Part shown: positions 16,349 to 26,731 of the stretch, in pieces
Numbering within the stretch: position 1 is the first letter of the stretch
How the letters are laid out: every line of letters starts with the position of its first letter
NCBI RefSeq assembly: GCF_000264995.1
Contig: NW_006767438.1
Span: forward strand, 2,092,700 to 2,122,796
From: Punctularia strigosozonata HHB-11173 SS5
Taxonomy: Eukaryota > Basidiomycota > Agaricomycetes > Corticiales > Punctulariaceae
Reading direction: 5' to 3'
DNA length: 30,097 nucleotides
Made by a program: the position numbers and the translations under genes
The notes under the pieces: generated by a model
Databases searched by the model: none
What the model was told of the DNA's origin: nothing
Seen by the model: only the letters and a program-made list of their open reading frames with translations

Positions 16349-18932
16349 ATGACCGTCAACGCTACATACGATTCCTGTGAGTCACCGTCCCAGCGCGTTT
16401 GGTTTTCGTGACGGGCGGGCGGAGTGTTGACAGAGGGATCGAGACGGCACACGGGCGGGTTTATATGCGTCGCGGGACGGCGCGCGCGATCAGCGCCATC
16501 GCTGGCGTGGATGGCGAATATACCGCCGCCTCGTACCCCGTGCCCATCAACAGCCTCCACTCGCCGTCTTTTCGGGCATCACTTTCGACCAACCTTCCTC
16601 CATTCCAACTACTTGCTCTTGCGCTCGTTCCGACGCTGACCACGACCATGTCTTCACAGCGGGCGACCTCATCCACTGGGACTCCGGCACCCAGACCGCG
16701 ACGGTCTACAACCTGGGCGACATCGCCTGGGTCCTCGCGTCCACCGCCCTCGTACGTTTCCCGTCCTCGTGCACGGCTTCGTCTTACCGAACGAGCTGAC
16801 CGCTGTCCCTCGTAGGTATGGATCATGATTCCCGGCGTCGGGTTCTTCTACTCGGGCCTGCTCAGGCGCAAAAATGCTCTGAGCATGATCTACCTCTCGA
16901 TGATGACCCTCGCCGTCGTCTCTTTCCAGGTTCGTTCGCCTCTCCTCTGCCTTCCACACCTTCTCGTACCCCGTCCCTGTCCTTCGTTTACGCTGGAAGA
17001 TATCTGTCATCGTGACCATCGTTTCATCTCCGTTTCATGTTCTCTCCTTTACTCCATCTGCTCCGTTTTTCGGTTGTGTTTCACACTGCCCCACGCGGTC
17101 GTCCGTGTGGTACAGCCCCATGGCCGTGGGCTTGCCTTTTCTCGTCCCGAAGCTATTTCGGCAGCACCGCCATTCGCACCTCGCGCTATGTTTAGCGGGC
17201 TTCCATTCCCTTGGGGTGCACTTCTTCCCACGCCGTCTCTCCTTCCGTCTTCTCCATCGGGCAATGCGATTCTGCATCCGGTCCGGACGGTGTTCCTGCC
17301 CTTCTCCTTTTGGTTATTCTGTTCCGCTGCGGGGTGGCGGGCGGAGATTGGTGCGCTGCCGACCTATTGGATCGGGCAACAGGGGGCGGCGGCGACGCCC
17401 TCATTCTGTGTTCGGCGGCGACGGCGACGACGTCCTCATTCTACGCGTCGTCGCTCCCATCTATGCCTTTTCCCATGTGCACGTCATCCATCCCTGTTAA
17501 CCTCCTCCATCCTACAGTGGTTCTTCTGGGGCTTCTCGCTCGCCTTCTCCGAGACCGGTAGCGCCTACATCGGCGACCTGAAGTACTTTGCCCTCCGTGG
17601 CGTCCTCGACGCGCCCTCCATTGGCTCGACGCGCATTCCATCCATCGCCTTCTGCGTCTTCCAGCTCATGTTCGCAGCTATCACGTACGTCATTCGCCTT
17701 TCTCTATCGCGCTGCCGTTCGCTTGACCGACCATCTCCCTCTCCAGCCCGATGCTCGCCCTCGGTGCCGTTGCGGAGCGCTCGCGCCTCGGCCCGACTAT
17801 CGCCTTCGTCTTCATTTGGTCTACGATCGTCTACGACCCAATCGCGTGCTGGACCTGGAACTCCAACGGTTGGTCGTTCGTCCTCGGCGGCCTCGACTTT
17901 GCCGGCGGTACGCCCGTCCACATCTCCTCCGGCACCGCCGCCCTCGCCATCTCCATCTACCTCGGCAAACGCCGCGGATACGGCACCGAGCGCCTCGCCT
18001 ACAAGCCCCACAACACCACCTACGTCGTCCTCGGCACCGTCTTCCTCTGGTTCGGTTGGTTTGGATTCAACGGCGGCTCCGCCCTCTCCGCCAACCTGCG
18101 CGCCGTCCAGGCCTGCATCGTCACCAACCTCGCCGCCTCCGTGGGCGGCCTGACCTGGATGTTCTGGGACTACCGCCTCGAGCGCAAGTGGTCCGCCGTC
18201 GGCTTCTGCTCCGGCGCCATCTCCGGGCTCGTCGCCATCACCCCCGGCTCCGGATTCGTCGGGTCCCCCGCCGCGGTCCTGTTCGGCTTCATGGCCGGCA
18301 CGGTGTGCAACTGGGCGACGCAGCTCAAGTTTTTGCTCCGCTACGACGACTGCCTCGATATCTTCGCCAGCCACGCGATCGGCGGTATCGTCGGGAACGT
18401 CCTCACCGGCCTTTTCGCCCAGGCGCGCGTCGCGGCCTACGACGGGATCACCGAGATCCCCGGCGGCTGGCTCGACCACCACTACGTCCAGCTTGGCTAC
18501 CAGATCGCCGACTCCGTGGCGGGTCTCAGCTACTCCTTCGTCCTCACCGTACGTCGCCCTCCTCGTCCTCCTCCTTCCCTCTCGTCCTTTTCTCGTAACT
18601 GACCCTATCGATCGCAGACGATCATCCTCTGGCTGATGCACTACATCCCCGGCATGCGCCTCCGGTGCGACGAGGAGACGGAGATCCTCGGCGTGGACGA
18701 CGCCGAGATGGGCGAGTTCGCGTACGACTACGTCGGCATCGAGGCCGAGCTCGGGCACACCCAGCGCCCCGGCGCGGGCGACCACCTCTTCTCGGACAAC
18801 CTCGTCCCCGAGGGCCATGGCGCCACCGGCGGCGGGCGCGAGCCGATGCATCACCCCCACGACCACCTCGCGAAGAAGGTCGAGGACGGGAGCCACGAGG
18901 GCAGCGTCGAGAAGGGCGGCGCGGCGGCGTAG
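16349..18932 (+). CDS. ammonium transporter, Amt/Mep family (Mep2-type)
   Basis: Exons 16349-16376, 16660-16751, 16816-16929, 17518-17684, 17747-18548 and 18618-18932 give 505 residues. The protein moves ammonium across the plasma membrane and has about eleven membrane segments. Visible hallmarks: PGVGFFYSGLLRRKNAL, QWFFWGFSLAFSETG, WNSNGWSFVLGGLDFAGGTP followed by VHISSGTAAL (signature with the first pore His), HNTTYVVLGTVFLWFGWFGF, TGLFAQ, and the second pore His in ASHAIGGIVGN. The cytosolic tail has GMRLRCDEETEILGVDDAEM then GEFAYDYVG, the conserved Mep2 regulatory region, and ends in a His/Gly-rich stretch. Keeping both pore histidines is characteristic of Mep2/AmtB-type proteins, unlike Mep1/Mep3, in which the first is replaced. 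Introns 1 (283 bp) and 3 (588 bp) are far longer than the others (62-69 bp). Confidence 0.95.
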
Positions 18933-18959
18933 ACCTTGGGGGCGGCCGGCTAAAGCCAA

Positions 18960-19720
18960 GAGTCACAAATGGACGTCCTTGCCTTTTTTTTTCCCCGTTC
19001 GGTTTCGGTCGTGGTTGTTTTAATCGTCGTTTGATATCTAATCCTTTTTAGTTCCCAATCGCGATGTGGACGGTGTGTCTTACTCTTGTTGGACGCATCC
19101 TCCGCCGTCCTCAATATCGAACTCTCCATTCCTATTCCATGCTCTTTCACGTCACCGTGTATGTACCCGTAGGCGAGGTACGAATAGACGCTTTAACAGC
19201 AACGATCGGCTCTCAACGAGCAGGCTTTGCGATGTCTAGACTGTTTATGTCGGGTTACTGGTATTGGGCACGGCGATACGATATCAGAAGCGTCGCGACT
19301 TCACGAGCCGCAGCCGACTTCTGACCACTGCCTTACCCTGGTATCCATCCGTTAATAATGCCTCGTTTCCCACCCAAACACACTCTCGAATGCCTCCACG
19401 AAGAGCCAGTGCTACGGGTACACGCTTGGGAGCAGTTCTTCGCCGAGGCATATACACAGGACGAAGGAGGTTTGTCCAGCATCGCATACCTTCTCCACCT
19501 TGGGCCTTTCTGAAGCGGGTTCAGACACGCCGGATTCTGGGGAACCTTCCGGCCTCTCAAGGAACTGCCTGCGAAGTTGGGCGCCCGCTCGGGCACCCAG
19601 CGAAAACCTCCTCTGATGGGATGTTTGCGGCAAAAAAAAAAAAAACCCCCCGACCTCAGGTATGATCGACTCGCATTTTTTCGACACCAAGATCGCGGTA
19701 GAGCACAGCGTGCCGTATAA
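18960..19720. other. intergenic region with A14-C6 homopolymer tract
   Basis: After the transporter stop there is a T-rich 3' region (18982-19050), as expected of a fungal 3' UTR. At 19632-19651 lie 14 A followed by 6 C. No supported gene; frames here are short and lack family motifs. Confidence 0.5.
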
Positions 19721-19829
19721 CCCTCATCGCGAGGGCTCGGGGATCGAGAGATCGACGTCGATATCACAAAACGTTTTCGTCTTACATTTAGGACGCCAGA
19801 CCCTCCTCTCTCGGATATCATGTGTTCTT

Positions 19830-20550
19830 ATGAACCTTTCTTTTTTATCAGCTACAATCCCGCAAATAATCAGCTTCGACCCAAATCTCGGCCATCGTGA
19901 GCAAATAGCCAACAGCTAGGCCGAACACCGCCAGCTGGGCGTCAGCGTCGAGTGCTCGCGGTACGGGGCGTTTGATCACATCAAGGAAAATATCTGCTCG
20001 ACGCTCGACTTGCGTACGGTCTGGGGCAGCGACGATCTAACATGTTCGATTGTATGCATTTGGGCTGTTTGCTCGGGTTTCGACCAGAAACGCCCCTCGA
20101 CAGTCACGATTGCCGCCGTTCGTGAAGCGCTTGACCTCGAGGACAATCTTATGTGGTACCTTAGCGCCGATGTTAGATAGGGAGCTCCTGCGTCGGTGAA
20201 GCACCGGAGCGTCCTTGCCATGTGTCATGCATCCCTATGCATTATCGCACTAGTGTATTCATCGCATAACTATCTATTCAAAATCTGCCTTATGACAATC
20301 GCATACTTACCCTGATCGATTGTCTCGTCGTTCGCCAAACAAGGTCCATGCGGGATTCACTCAGTTGCTGAGCGACGAGATGGTGAGAAAACCTATTCGG
20401 GTATAGCCATATCGGGTAACAACCTGGTTTAATCGTGACTAATTCGCCGACAGCTTCGCCGACGCTTACGTCGAGCTCGCCATCGTTCGCCATCTGAACC
20501 AAGTCCATGTGCGCTTGTATATAAGGCACGTAAGTATACCTACCAATCAA
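19830..20550 (-). pseudogene. possible decayed minus-strand gene (unrecognised)
   Basis: Three minus-strand frames in succession look protein-like: about 20550-20400 (YIQAHMDLVQMANDGELDVS then VGEAVGELVTIKPG), about 20228-20090 (NIGAKVPHKIVLEVKRFTNG) and about 19990-19840 (LDADAQLAVFGLAVGYLLTM then AEIWVEADYL). The order EVKR followed by an AQLAVFGLAV helix slightly recalls fungal PD-(D/E)XK nuclease-like domains, but this is weak. No continuous spliced model could be assembled. The 5' part overlaps the promoter of the cystathionine lyase gene. Confidence 0.25.
20518..20525 (+). promoter_or_regulatory. TATA box of the cystathionine gamma-lyase gene
   Basis: TATATAAG lies 82 bp upstream of the ATG at 20607, within the usual range for fungal promoters. 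A pyrimidine-rich stretch follows before the ATG. Confidence 0.5.
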
Positions 20551-20606
20551 CTCCTTCGTTTCATTCCTCCATCTCGTTCCGCCGCCCGCCTTTCTGACTC
20601 ACCGCG

Positions 20607-22003
20607 ATGTCCCCAGCTCTTATCGACGGCGCCGACCATCCCAACGGCCTCTCGAATGGCAAGCACAAGCCTGCGCTCGACGGCTTCGGCACGCGCGCTA
20701 TCCATGTCGGCTCGGAGCCGGACCCATCGACGGGCGCGGTGATCCCGCCGCTCTCGCTCAGCACGACATACAAACAGAGCGCCGTCGGCGTCCACGCTGG
20801 ATTCGAGTACTCGCGCTCCGGGAACCCGAACCGAAACGCGCTCGAGGCGCTCCTGGCATCGCTCGAAGTCGGCGGTGCAGACGCGCTTGCGTTCGCATCC
20901 GGCTCGGCTGCGACGGCTACTGTGCTGCAAAGTCTGGGCGCCGGCGCGCACGTCGTCAGCGTGAACGATGTATACGGAGGCACGTTCCGATACATGACTC
21001 GGGTCGCGGCGGAAAACCAGGCTGTGGAGACTACGTTTGTGGATCTGGAGAAAGCGGACGAAGACTCCATATTGGCTGCGTTCCGCCCCAACACGAAGGT
21101 GCGCATGCTCCGGATTAGCTACAGACGATCATCCATTCGCTGACCGTTGTCCTGAAGTTGGTCTGGATCGAGTCGCCAACAAACCCAACGCTGCGCGTCA
21201 TCGACATACCGGCCGTAGTCCGACTCGCGCATGCGCATCCCTCTCGCCCAGCTGTACTCGTCGACAACACCTTCCTATCGCCCTTCTACTCCTCGCCGCT
21301 CCTTCAAGGCGCCGACCTTGTCTTGCACTCCCTCACGAAGTACATCAATGGACATTCGGACGTCGTCATGGGCGCCGTCATCGTTCCTCCTCAGCACATC
21401 ACCTCACCCTCGTCATCGGGCGAGAAATCGCTCGGGGAGAAGCTTCGATTCCTGCAGAACGCCATCGGAGCCGTGCCTAGCCCGCACGACTGCTGGCTCG
21501 CCCAACGCGGGCTGAAGACGCTGCACCTGCGGATGAAGGCGCACGGGACGAACGCGCTCGCCCTTGCGCGGGCGCTGGAAAAGAACGCGCACGTCGAGGA
21601 GGTGATTTACCCCGGCCTCCCCAGCCACCCGCGGCACGAGATCGCCAGGCGCTCGCTCGCGCCGCACGCGCAAAAGTTCGTGGACTCGTTGCCCAAGGAA
21701 GACGATGGCGAGGGCGGGTTCCCGTACGGCGGGATGATTTCGTTCCGCATCCGAGGGGGCGCGGAGGAGGCGGACGCGTTCCTGCAGGCGACGAGGTTGT
21801 TCACGCTGGCGGAGAGCTTGGGCGGGGTCGAGTCGCTGGCGGAGCTGCCGGCGAAGATGACGCACGGGAGCGTGCCGCCCGCGGAGAGGGAGAAGCTCGG
21901 CATTGGCGAGAACTTGGTCCGGCTCAGTGTCGGCGTTGAGGAGGTCGAAGATCTGATAGCGGATGTGGAGAGGGCGCTCGAGATCGCTGTGGGCGGTCGG
22001 TAA
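20607..22003 (+). CDS. CYS3: cystathionine gamma-lyase (Cys3-type PLP enzyme)
   Basis: Exons 20607-21098 and 21158-22003, with a 59-bp intron (donor GTGCGC), encode 445 residues. The enzyme cleaves cystathionine to cysteine, 2-oxobutanoate and ammonia in the cytosolic reverse transsulfuration pathway, using pyridoxal phosphate. Family marks in order: GFGTRAIHVGSEPDPSTGAV, PPLSLSTTYKQ, the YSRSGNPNR substrate/cofactor segment, ALAFASGSAATATVL, DVYGGTFRYM, WIESPTNPTLRVIDI, VDNTFLSPFYSSPLLQGADL, and the PLP lysine in HSLTKYINGHSDVVMGA, then GMISFRIRGG and FTLAESLGGVESLAELPAKM with MTHGSVPPAERE. It is some 50 residues longer than yeast Cys3 because of the N-terminal leader and short insertions (SSSGEKSLG, PKEDDGEGG). 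Cystathionine gamma-synthase and beta-lyase are close relatives; the full-length match to Cys3 favours the lyase. Confidence 0.9.
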
Positions 22004-22009
22004 AGAACT

Positions 22010-22620
22010 GGGGACTTGGAATCTCGGCTTTGGTACCTGTAGGCACGCGTAATGTAATGGGTGAATGTTGTAGAATGGATCGCAGAGGTTGTAGACTAAT
22101 AGTCAATTGTTATCGCTTTGGTCGTCTCAGTCACATTCGTTGGAAAAACAACTTGATCTCGGCCATCATTCTCATGGTCAACTCGAGCCCGAGAAGTCGA
22201 TAGCACTTTGACTGCGCCCTCTAACGACTCAGGCTACGTGCGGTAGACATGGTTCATTACTCGCCTTGTTCGTTGGCGTAGCCTACGTTCCGAAACATCG
22301 GCGAGAACTTCCATGTTACACATGCACAATCATTACATAAACACCCGACCCGTGGGCATAGGTACTGTCCCATCTACTCGTTTGCCTGACGTCCGTTCAT
22401 TGATCCGAATCGAAGCCTGCTCACACAGTCGCCTCAGTAGTAGAACCCGCCATCGAGGTCCCGAACATACCCCGAGGAGGTCATATGCAACTCATGCACC
22501 GCCAATTGTCCAGCAGTATTGCGACCGGAGGCGACATCTATGGATCTCCATAAATATGGCCATGGACAGGACCGCCCACCCAATCATCAACCGACAATCG
22601 ATGTTTCGACAAAGGCATTC
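22010..22620. other. intergenic region
   Basis: Contains the 3' region of the cystathionine lyase gene and the promoter of the secreted hydrolase. No clear TATA box, repeat or small gene was seen. Confidence 0.5.
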
Positions 22621-22624
22621 GAGG

Positions 22625-24253
22625 ATGATCAGCGGATTTTCCTTGAGCGCCTTCACGATCCTCGCCTTCGCCCAGCTTGCAGCAACAACGCAAGTGATCC
22701 CCGCATCGTCGCACCTCATCCACTATCACGGGCGCTGGGACTCGATACCCTCCACATGGTGGTACGTTGCTCTAGCTCACTTTTTCCCTCTTCTCTCCAC
22801 TCTGAGTTCCTCCTGTGCTCCCATACATCCGATCACCATCCACGCGTTGCCGAGCACCATCTCTGACCATTCCCCTTCTTCACTTTCCAGGCCCGGATCA
22901 GGGTTCAAACTCGCATTCTCTACGGCACCTAAAAACCTGACGCTCAACGTCGGCGCCTCCGTGTCCACTCCTCCGATCACCGTCTCCGCCCGGTTCGGCG
23001 ACGTTGGCGAATGGGTCACGCTCAACCTCACCGCGGGCGCAAATATCGTCCCGCTCACCTCGGTCGGGCTCGTGGACACGAAATCGGCGGTCTTAGATGT
23101 GGTGACGCAGTTTGAGGGTGGGACGGCGCGGCTGGAATTGCAGTCGATTGAGCTGGACGACGTACGTCTGTTCTCGTTGATCTCTCTTATGATGCACAAG
23201 ATATGCCGAAGATGCTGATCAATTGGAAACTTTAGGCTGCGAAGTTGACCACGTACACACCGAAGAAGCTTGCGTTCGAGTTCATTGGGGACTCGCTTAC
23301 CGCGGGATACGTACGTTTCGCTCTTGCAGGAGAAACCATTCGTTCGACCTCATCGTGATTCCTGTTCGCGGCTTTTAGCTCTCCGAGCGCGGCGTCGTCG
23401 ATGATTGGAGCTTCAAGGTCGGCGACTATTTCAAGGCGGAGCACAATCAGATCGCGCAGTCGGGCGCGTGCTTGACCGAGTGAGGAGTGGCATCGAGTCA
23501 GGGTTAGATGAACCCGTTATTGACGTGTCTCCGGAACAGCCAGTTATGTTGGGGAAATCCGCGCGGGATGAGCTACCTCGTACGTGTCTCGTCATCGCCC
23601 TCTCCCTCCGAAATCCCCTTCACTCACTACGTCCAACAGTACTTCCAGACGCAAAATTCGGCCTACGAATGGCTGAACAACAACATCACGACCTCATGGA
23701 ACTTCGCATCGTACAAGCCCCAACCGACGCACGTCTTTATCAATATTGGCACGAACGATAACTATTACGGGATCAATGGGACCGCATTCGAGAAAGTGTG
23801 TTTCCGTTCATTTTCTAACACCCTTTCCTGACCTTCATCTTCACTTCCCACCTTCGGGTTACCGACGCGAAGCTAACGCGCTCTCGCAGGAATACATCTC
23901 CTTCCTGCACAACCTACGGACGATCTATCCCTCTCAGCCCATCTTCGTGATGTCGCCGTGGGGCTACCCTACCCCGTCCGGGCTCGTTCCCTACTTCCAG
24001 ACCGAAGACGCCGCGGTCGTGGCGGGCGTCAAAGACAAGAACGTATTCCTCGTGAACGGCACGGGCTGGATCCAATATGGTGACACCTTCCCCGAGTGCG
24101 TCTACTTGTTAACCTCCACGCACTGTGCGATGATAAAACGATGGTTGCTTATCGACGTACGATAGTTACACCCATCCGACACCGAACGGGCACTCGAAGA
24201 TCGCGTACCACATGATCGATTATTTACTGAAGTGGGGTTTGAAGGTGGACTGA
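22625..24253 (+). CDS. secreted SGNH/GDSL-type esterase with N-terminal beta domain (CE2-like layout)
   Basis: Eight exons: 22625-22761, 22891-23161, 23236-23310, 23379-23479, 23540-23579, 23640-23795, 23890-24095 and 24166-24253; all phases agree and give 357 residues. A hydrophobic N-terminus (MISGFSLSAFTILAFAQLAA) is a likely signal peptide, so it is secreted. Residues about 30-135 (HYHGRWDSIPSTWWPGSGF onwards) are beta-rich. The SGNH catalytic blocks follow: nucleophile Ser in FEFIGDSLTAGY, Asn in FINIGTNDNYYG, and the Asp/His pair in DYTHPTPNGHSKIAYHMIDY near the C-terminus. Such enzymes remove acetyl or other acyl groups, often from plant or fungal polysaccharides; the beta-sandwich-plus-SGNH layout resembles carbohydrate esterase family 2, but the substrate cannot be told from the sequence. 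It is convergent with the MYND gene, 191 bp away. Confidence 0.87.
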
Positions 24254-24444
24254 GAGAGGGGGGAGCCAGGGAAAGCGATAGGATAAACGAAAATGGGGGG
24301 ATAGTGGATCACAACACATTTGTATTAAACAGATCTACAAGCAAACCGCGAAAATCACCCCAGGCTTGACACAAACGCCACAGGCAGCGAGCACAGCTCT
24401 CTCGCGCGATGGAGAAAACCCTTGCGGATCATGTACCTGCGTAT

Positions 24445-25962
24445 TCACTCGGACGAGCGCCGGTGTACGCCCTCAAACCATACAAGCTCGACGCCATCCC
24501 TGCCCTGGCCAGCCCGTTGCTTGGCCTTCCCCTTCCCCTTTCGTCCCCGCTTCCCTGGTCCCTCCTCGTCCTCGTCCTCCTCATCGACATCGTAGTACTC
24601 GGCGCTCGCGGCCACTTCCGCTTGCGCGTCGGGATGGAGCGCGTTCCACGCGCCCTTGACGCCGTTGATAGCCTTGAGCATCGGGGGCACGACGTCGTCG
24701 AACGCGGGCTCGAGCGACCAGATCTGCATCGAGCGCAGGGAGGGCGTGGGGAGGGCGAAGAGGAGCACGGCGAGCGAAGCGGGGTCGCTGTAAAAAAGTC
24801 GTTACTCTCGTCAGCGCAGCGGAAGATGAAGGCAGGCACGGGGGAGGAGACGTACTACCGCGTGACTTGGGCCGCGAGCCGGGAGTCGCCGCATGCAAGG
24901 AATTCGTGTCGGGTGAACCACATCGGACGGGGAGATCTCCGCCTGGTGTGGTGGGCGATGTGAGCTTGACGGACGGGGGAGAGTGAAGGGGGATCAACGC
25001 TCACCGTTCGATGTAAGGGTCCTCCACCCTGAACACGACCGCGCCTTTGTCGCCAGTCTTGATGAACATGTCGATCTATAGCCGAGTCGGAATGAGTATA
25101 ATATGTCCCATGGCGTATATCGATGATGACTGATTGAAGCAGGAAAGAGGGAGAAGCAGGAAAGAGGGGAGGGATAAAGGAGGGAAAGGGATGGGATGGA
25201 TACCAAAATGCTCACCGCGAACTGGACAGCCTCTTCGAGGTCGACCAGGCCTGTAAACGCGCGCGCGTCGCGGGAGTCCTGGTCGTCGTCGTCAAGCACG
25301 CGCAGGATCACTCGTTCTGAAACGGGCACGTTTCGATCTGTGAAGCGCGTATGTGGGGCATCGTCCAGTCAGCTCTCCTTCTCCAATCGAGGGACGAAAA
25401 ACAACTAAAGGAAAGGAATGAGGTGGAAGATCGATTATCTTCCTACGGATGGACACAAGTCCGAACAAAAGGGGAGTGGGGGTAAGGGGACAGAGGAAAA
25501 GAGAGAGAGAGAGAGAATGGCGACGGACTTGCCATGACCGCGCGGATCTCGTCGGCTGGGGACAGATCGCGATCGTCCCGGTCCGTTCGCGTCGGCGGCT
25601 GGTGGGCGTACGCAGGCCCCGGGCGCGCGGAGGCTAATTGCAAATGCGCGCCGCCGCTGTCGGGAGGGCGCTGGTGCTGTGTGGCGACGAACTGCTTGCA
25701 CGCGATCTTGTGCTTCGGCCAGTCTTCGAGCTACGGCGTACGGGACGAGGTGAGTTAACTATGTGGGGCGTCTCAGACTCGACGACGGACCTGGCAATCT
25801 TTACCGCAGCTGTGCGGGATACGGTTAGCGTGGGGTCGATGCGTGCGGAGTAGGAACGAGAGCGTACTAGGACACTTGTCGGCATGTGCTGCACTGTTTG
25901 AGGATCACGCCCTCGAGTCGTTCGCGAGGGGTCGTACAGTGCGGATTGTTGCATTGAGTCAT
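24445..25962 (-). CDS. MYND-type zinc-finger protein
   Basis: Seven exons on the minus strand: 25962-25868, 25809-25791 (19 nt), 25730-25529, 25337-25216, 25075-25005, 24942-24859 and 24787-24445; phases agree and give 311 residues. The MYND finger is at residues 4-49, with Cys 4, 9, 24, 27, 33, 37, His 45 and Cys 49 (CNNPHC ... QCSTCRQVSYCGKDCQ ... DWPKHKIAC). MYND fingers bind short proline-rich peptides in partner proteins. The rest contains VPVSERVILRVLDDDDQDSR, IDMFIKTGDKGAVVFRVEDP, MWFTRHEFLACGDSRLAAQV, DPASLAVLLFALPTPSLRSM and an acidic then Lys/Arg-rich tail (DVDEEDEDEEGPGKRGRKGK), possibly a nuclear targeting signal. No SET domain is present. The exact role is unknown; such MYND-only proteins are common in Agaricomycetes. 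The exon 6 start could also lie six bases further in (acceptor GGAG). Confidence 0.83.
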
Positions 25963-26731
25963 AACGAGCCTTTAGCTTAACGTCGGATCGTGTTTGATAT
26001 AATAGTGATTCCGAGAGCAGAGAGCAGACAGACAGAGCAAAGAGCAAATAACAGAGCAAGGACGACGACAGCGAGAGCAGATCAGAGTTCAGAGGATCGT
26101 GTAGGTCATGTTCGGTCGGTCAGAGAGAAGAGATGAGGGTAACCAGCGAAGACGAGAAAACAAAGGGACGCCAGGGTCGTCGATGCATGGACCGCGACTG
26201 GTCCGCCGATTCTCTTGTTCTTCGTGTGGGATTTATTTCCGGCATCGTGCGGCCCCGCCGGCATCCTCTCGCTCCGTCGCTCTTCTCCACATCCGCGCTC
26301 GTAGCGGATCCGCCCAGTAGTGCCTCCCAATCGTCGCATCTTTGACGGGATTATCGTCCCAAGCAGTGAGTGTGCGACTCGAATCCGCCACAGAAGACGC
26401 GATGAAGATGCCACTTCGAGCGGGGTGGGTGTGCGTAGGTCCGTGCGCGACAGTTCGTCTAGGCTATTCCCGCCTTTGTTCGCGCACGAGTCAAAGGCGG
26501 TATTGAGTCAACCATACGGTCGGCGCGCGAAATACCCGGGGATTGTTGCGATCGCGCTATAGTTTGAGAAGGTGCGTTTCTAGATCGTGGATCAAGCACT
26601 GAGTATACCAGTACTGATTTCTTCAGCTTGAATCTGCCAAAAATTAATAGGCCTAGGACGCGTGTATTCTGGAGATACGTTATCATACAGATAATTCATG
26701 TGTTCGAGTTCACTTCTTGCACCCGAGTGCA
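25963..26731. other. intergenic region between two minus-strand genes
   Basis: Holds the 5' region of the MYND gene and the 3' region of the next gene. A purine-rich stretch (about 26010-26060, repeated AGAGCA/GACAGA) precedes the MYND start. No gene supported. Confidence 0.45.

Noticed and set aside
17588-18598. 336-codon and other alternative plus frames over the transporter (Arg/Leu-rich)
   Set aside because: Low-complexity products of GC-rich third positions; the transporter frame has all family motifs.
17565-18959. 464-codon open frame on the minus strand opposite the ammonium transporter
   Set aside because: It is the antisense shadow of C-ending codons in a GC-rich gene; composition is Gly/Asp/Glu/Arg-rich with no domain, and the plus strand explains the sequence fully.
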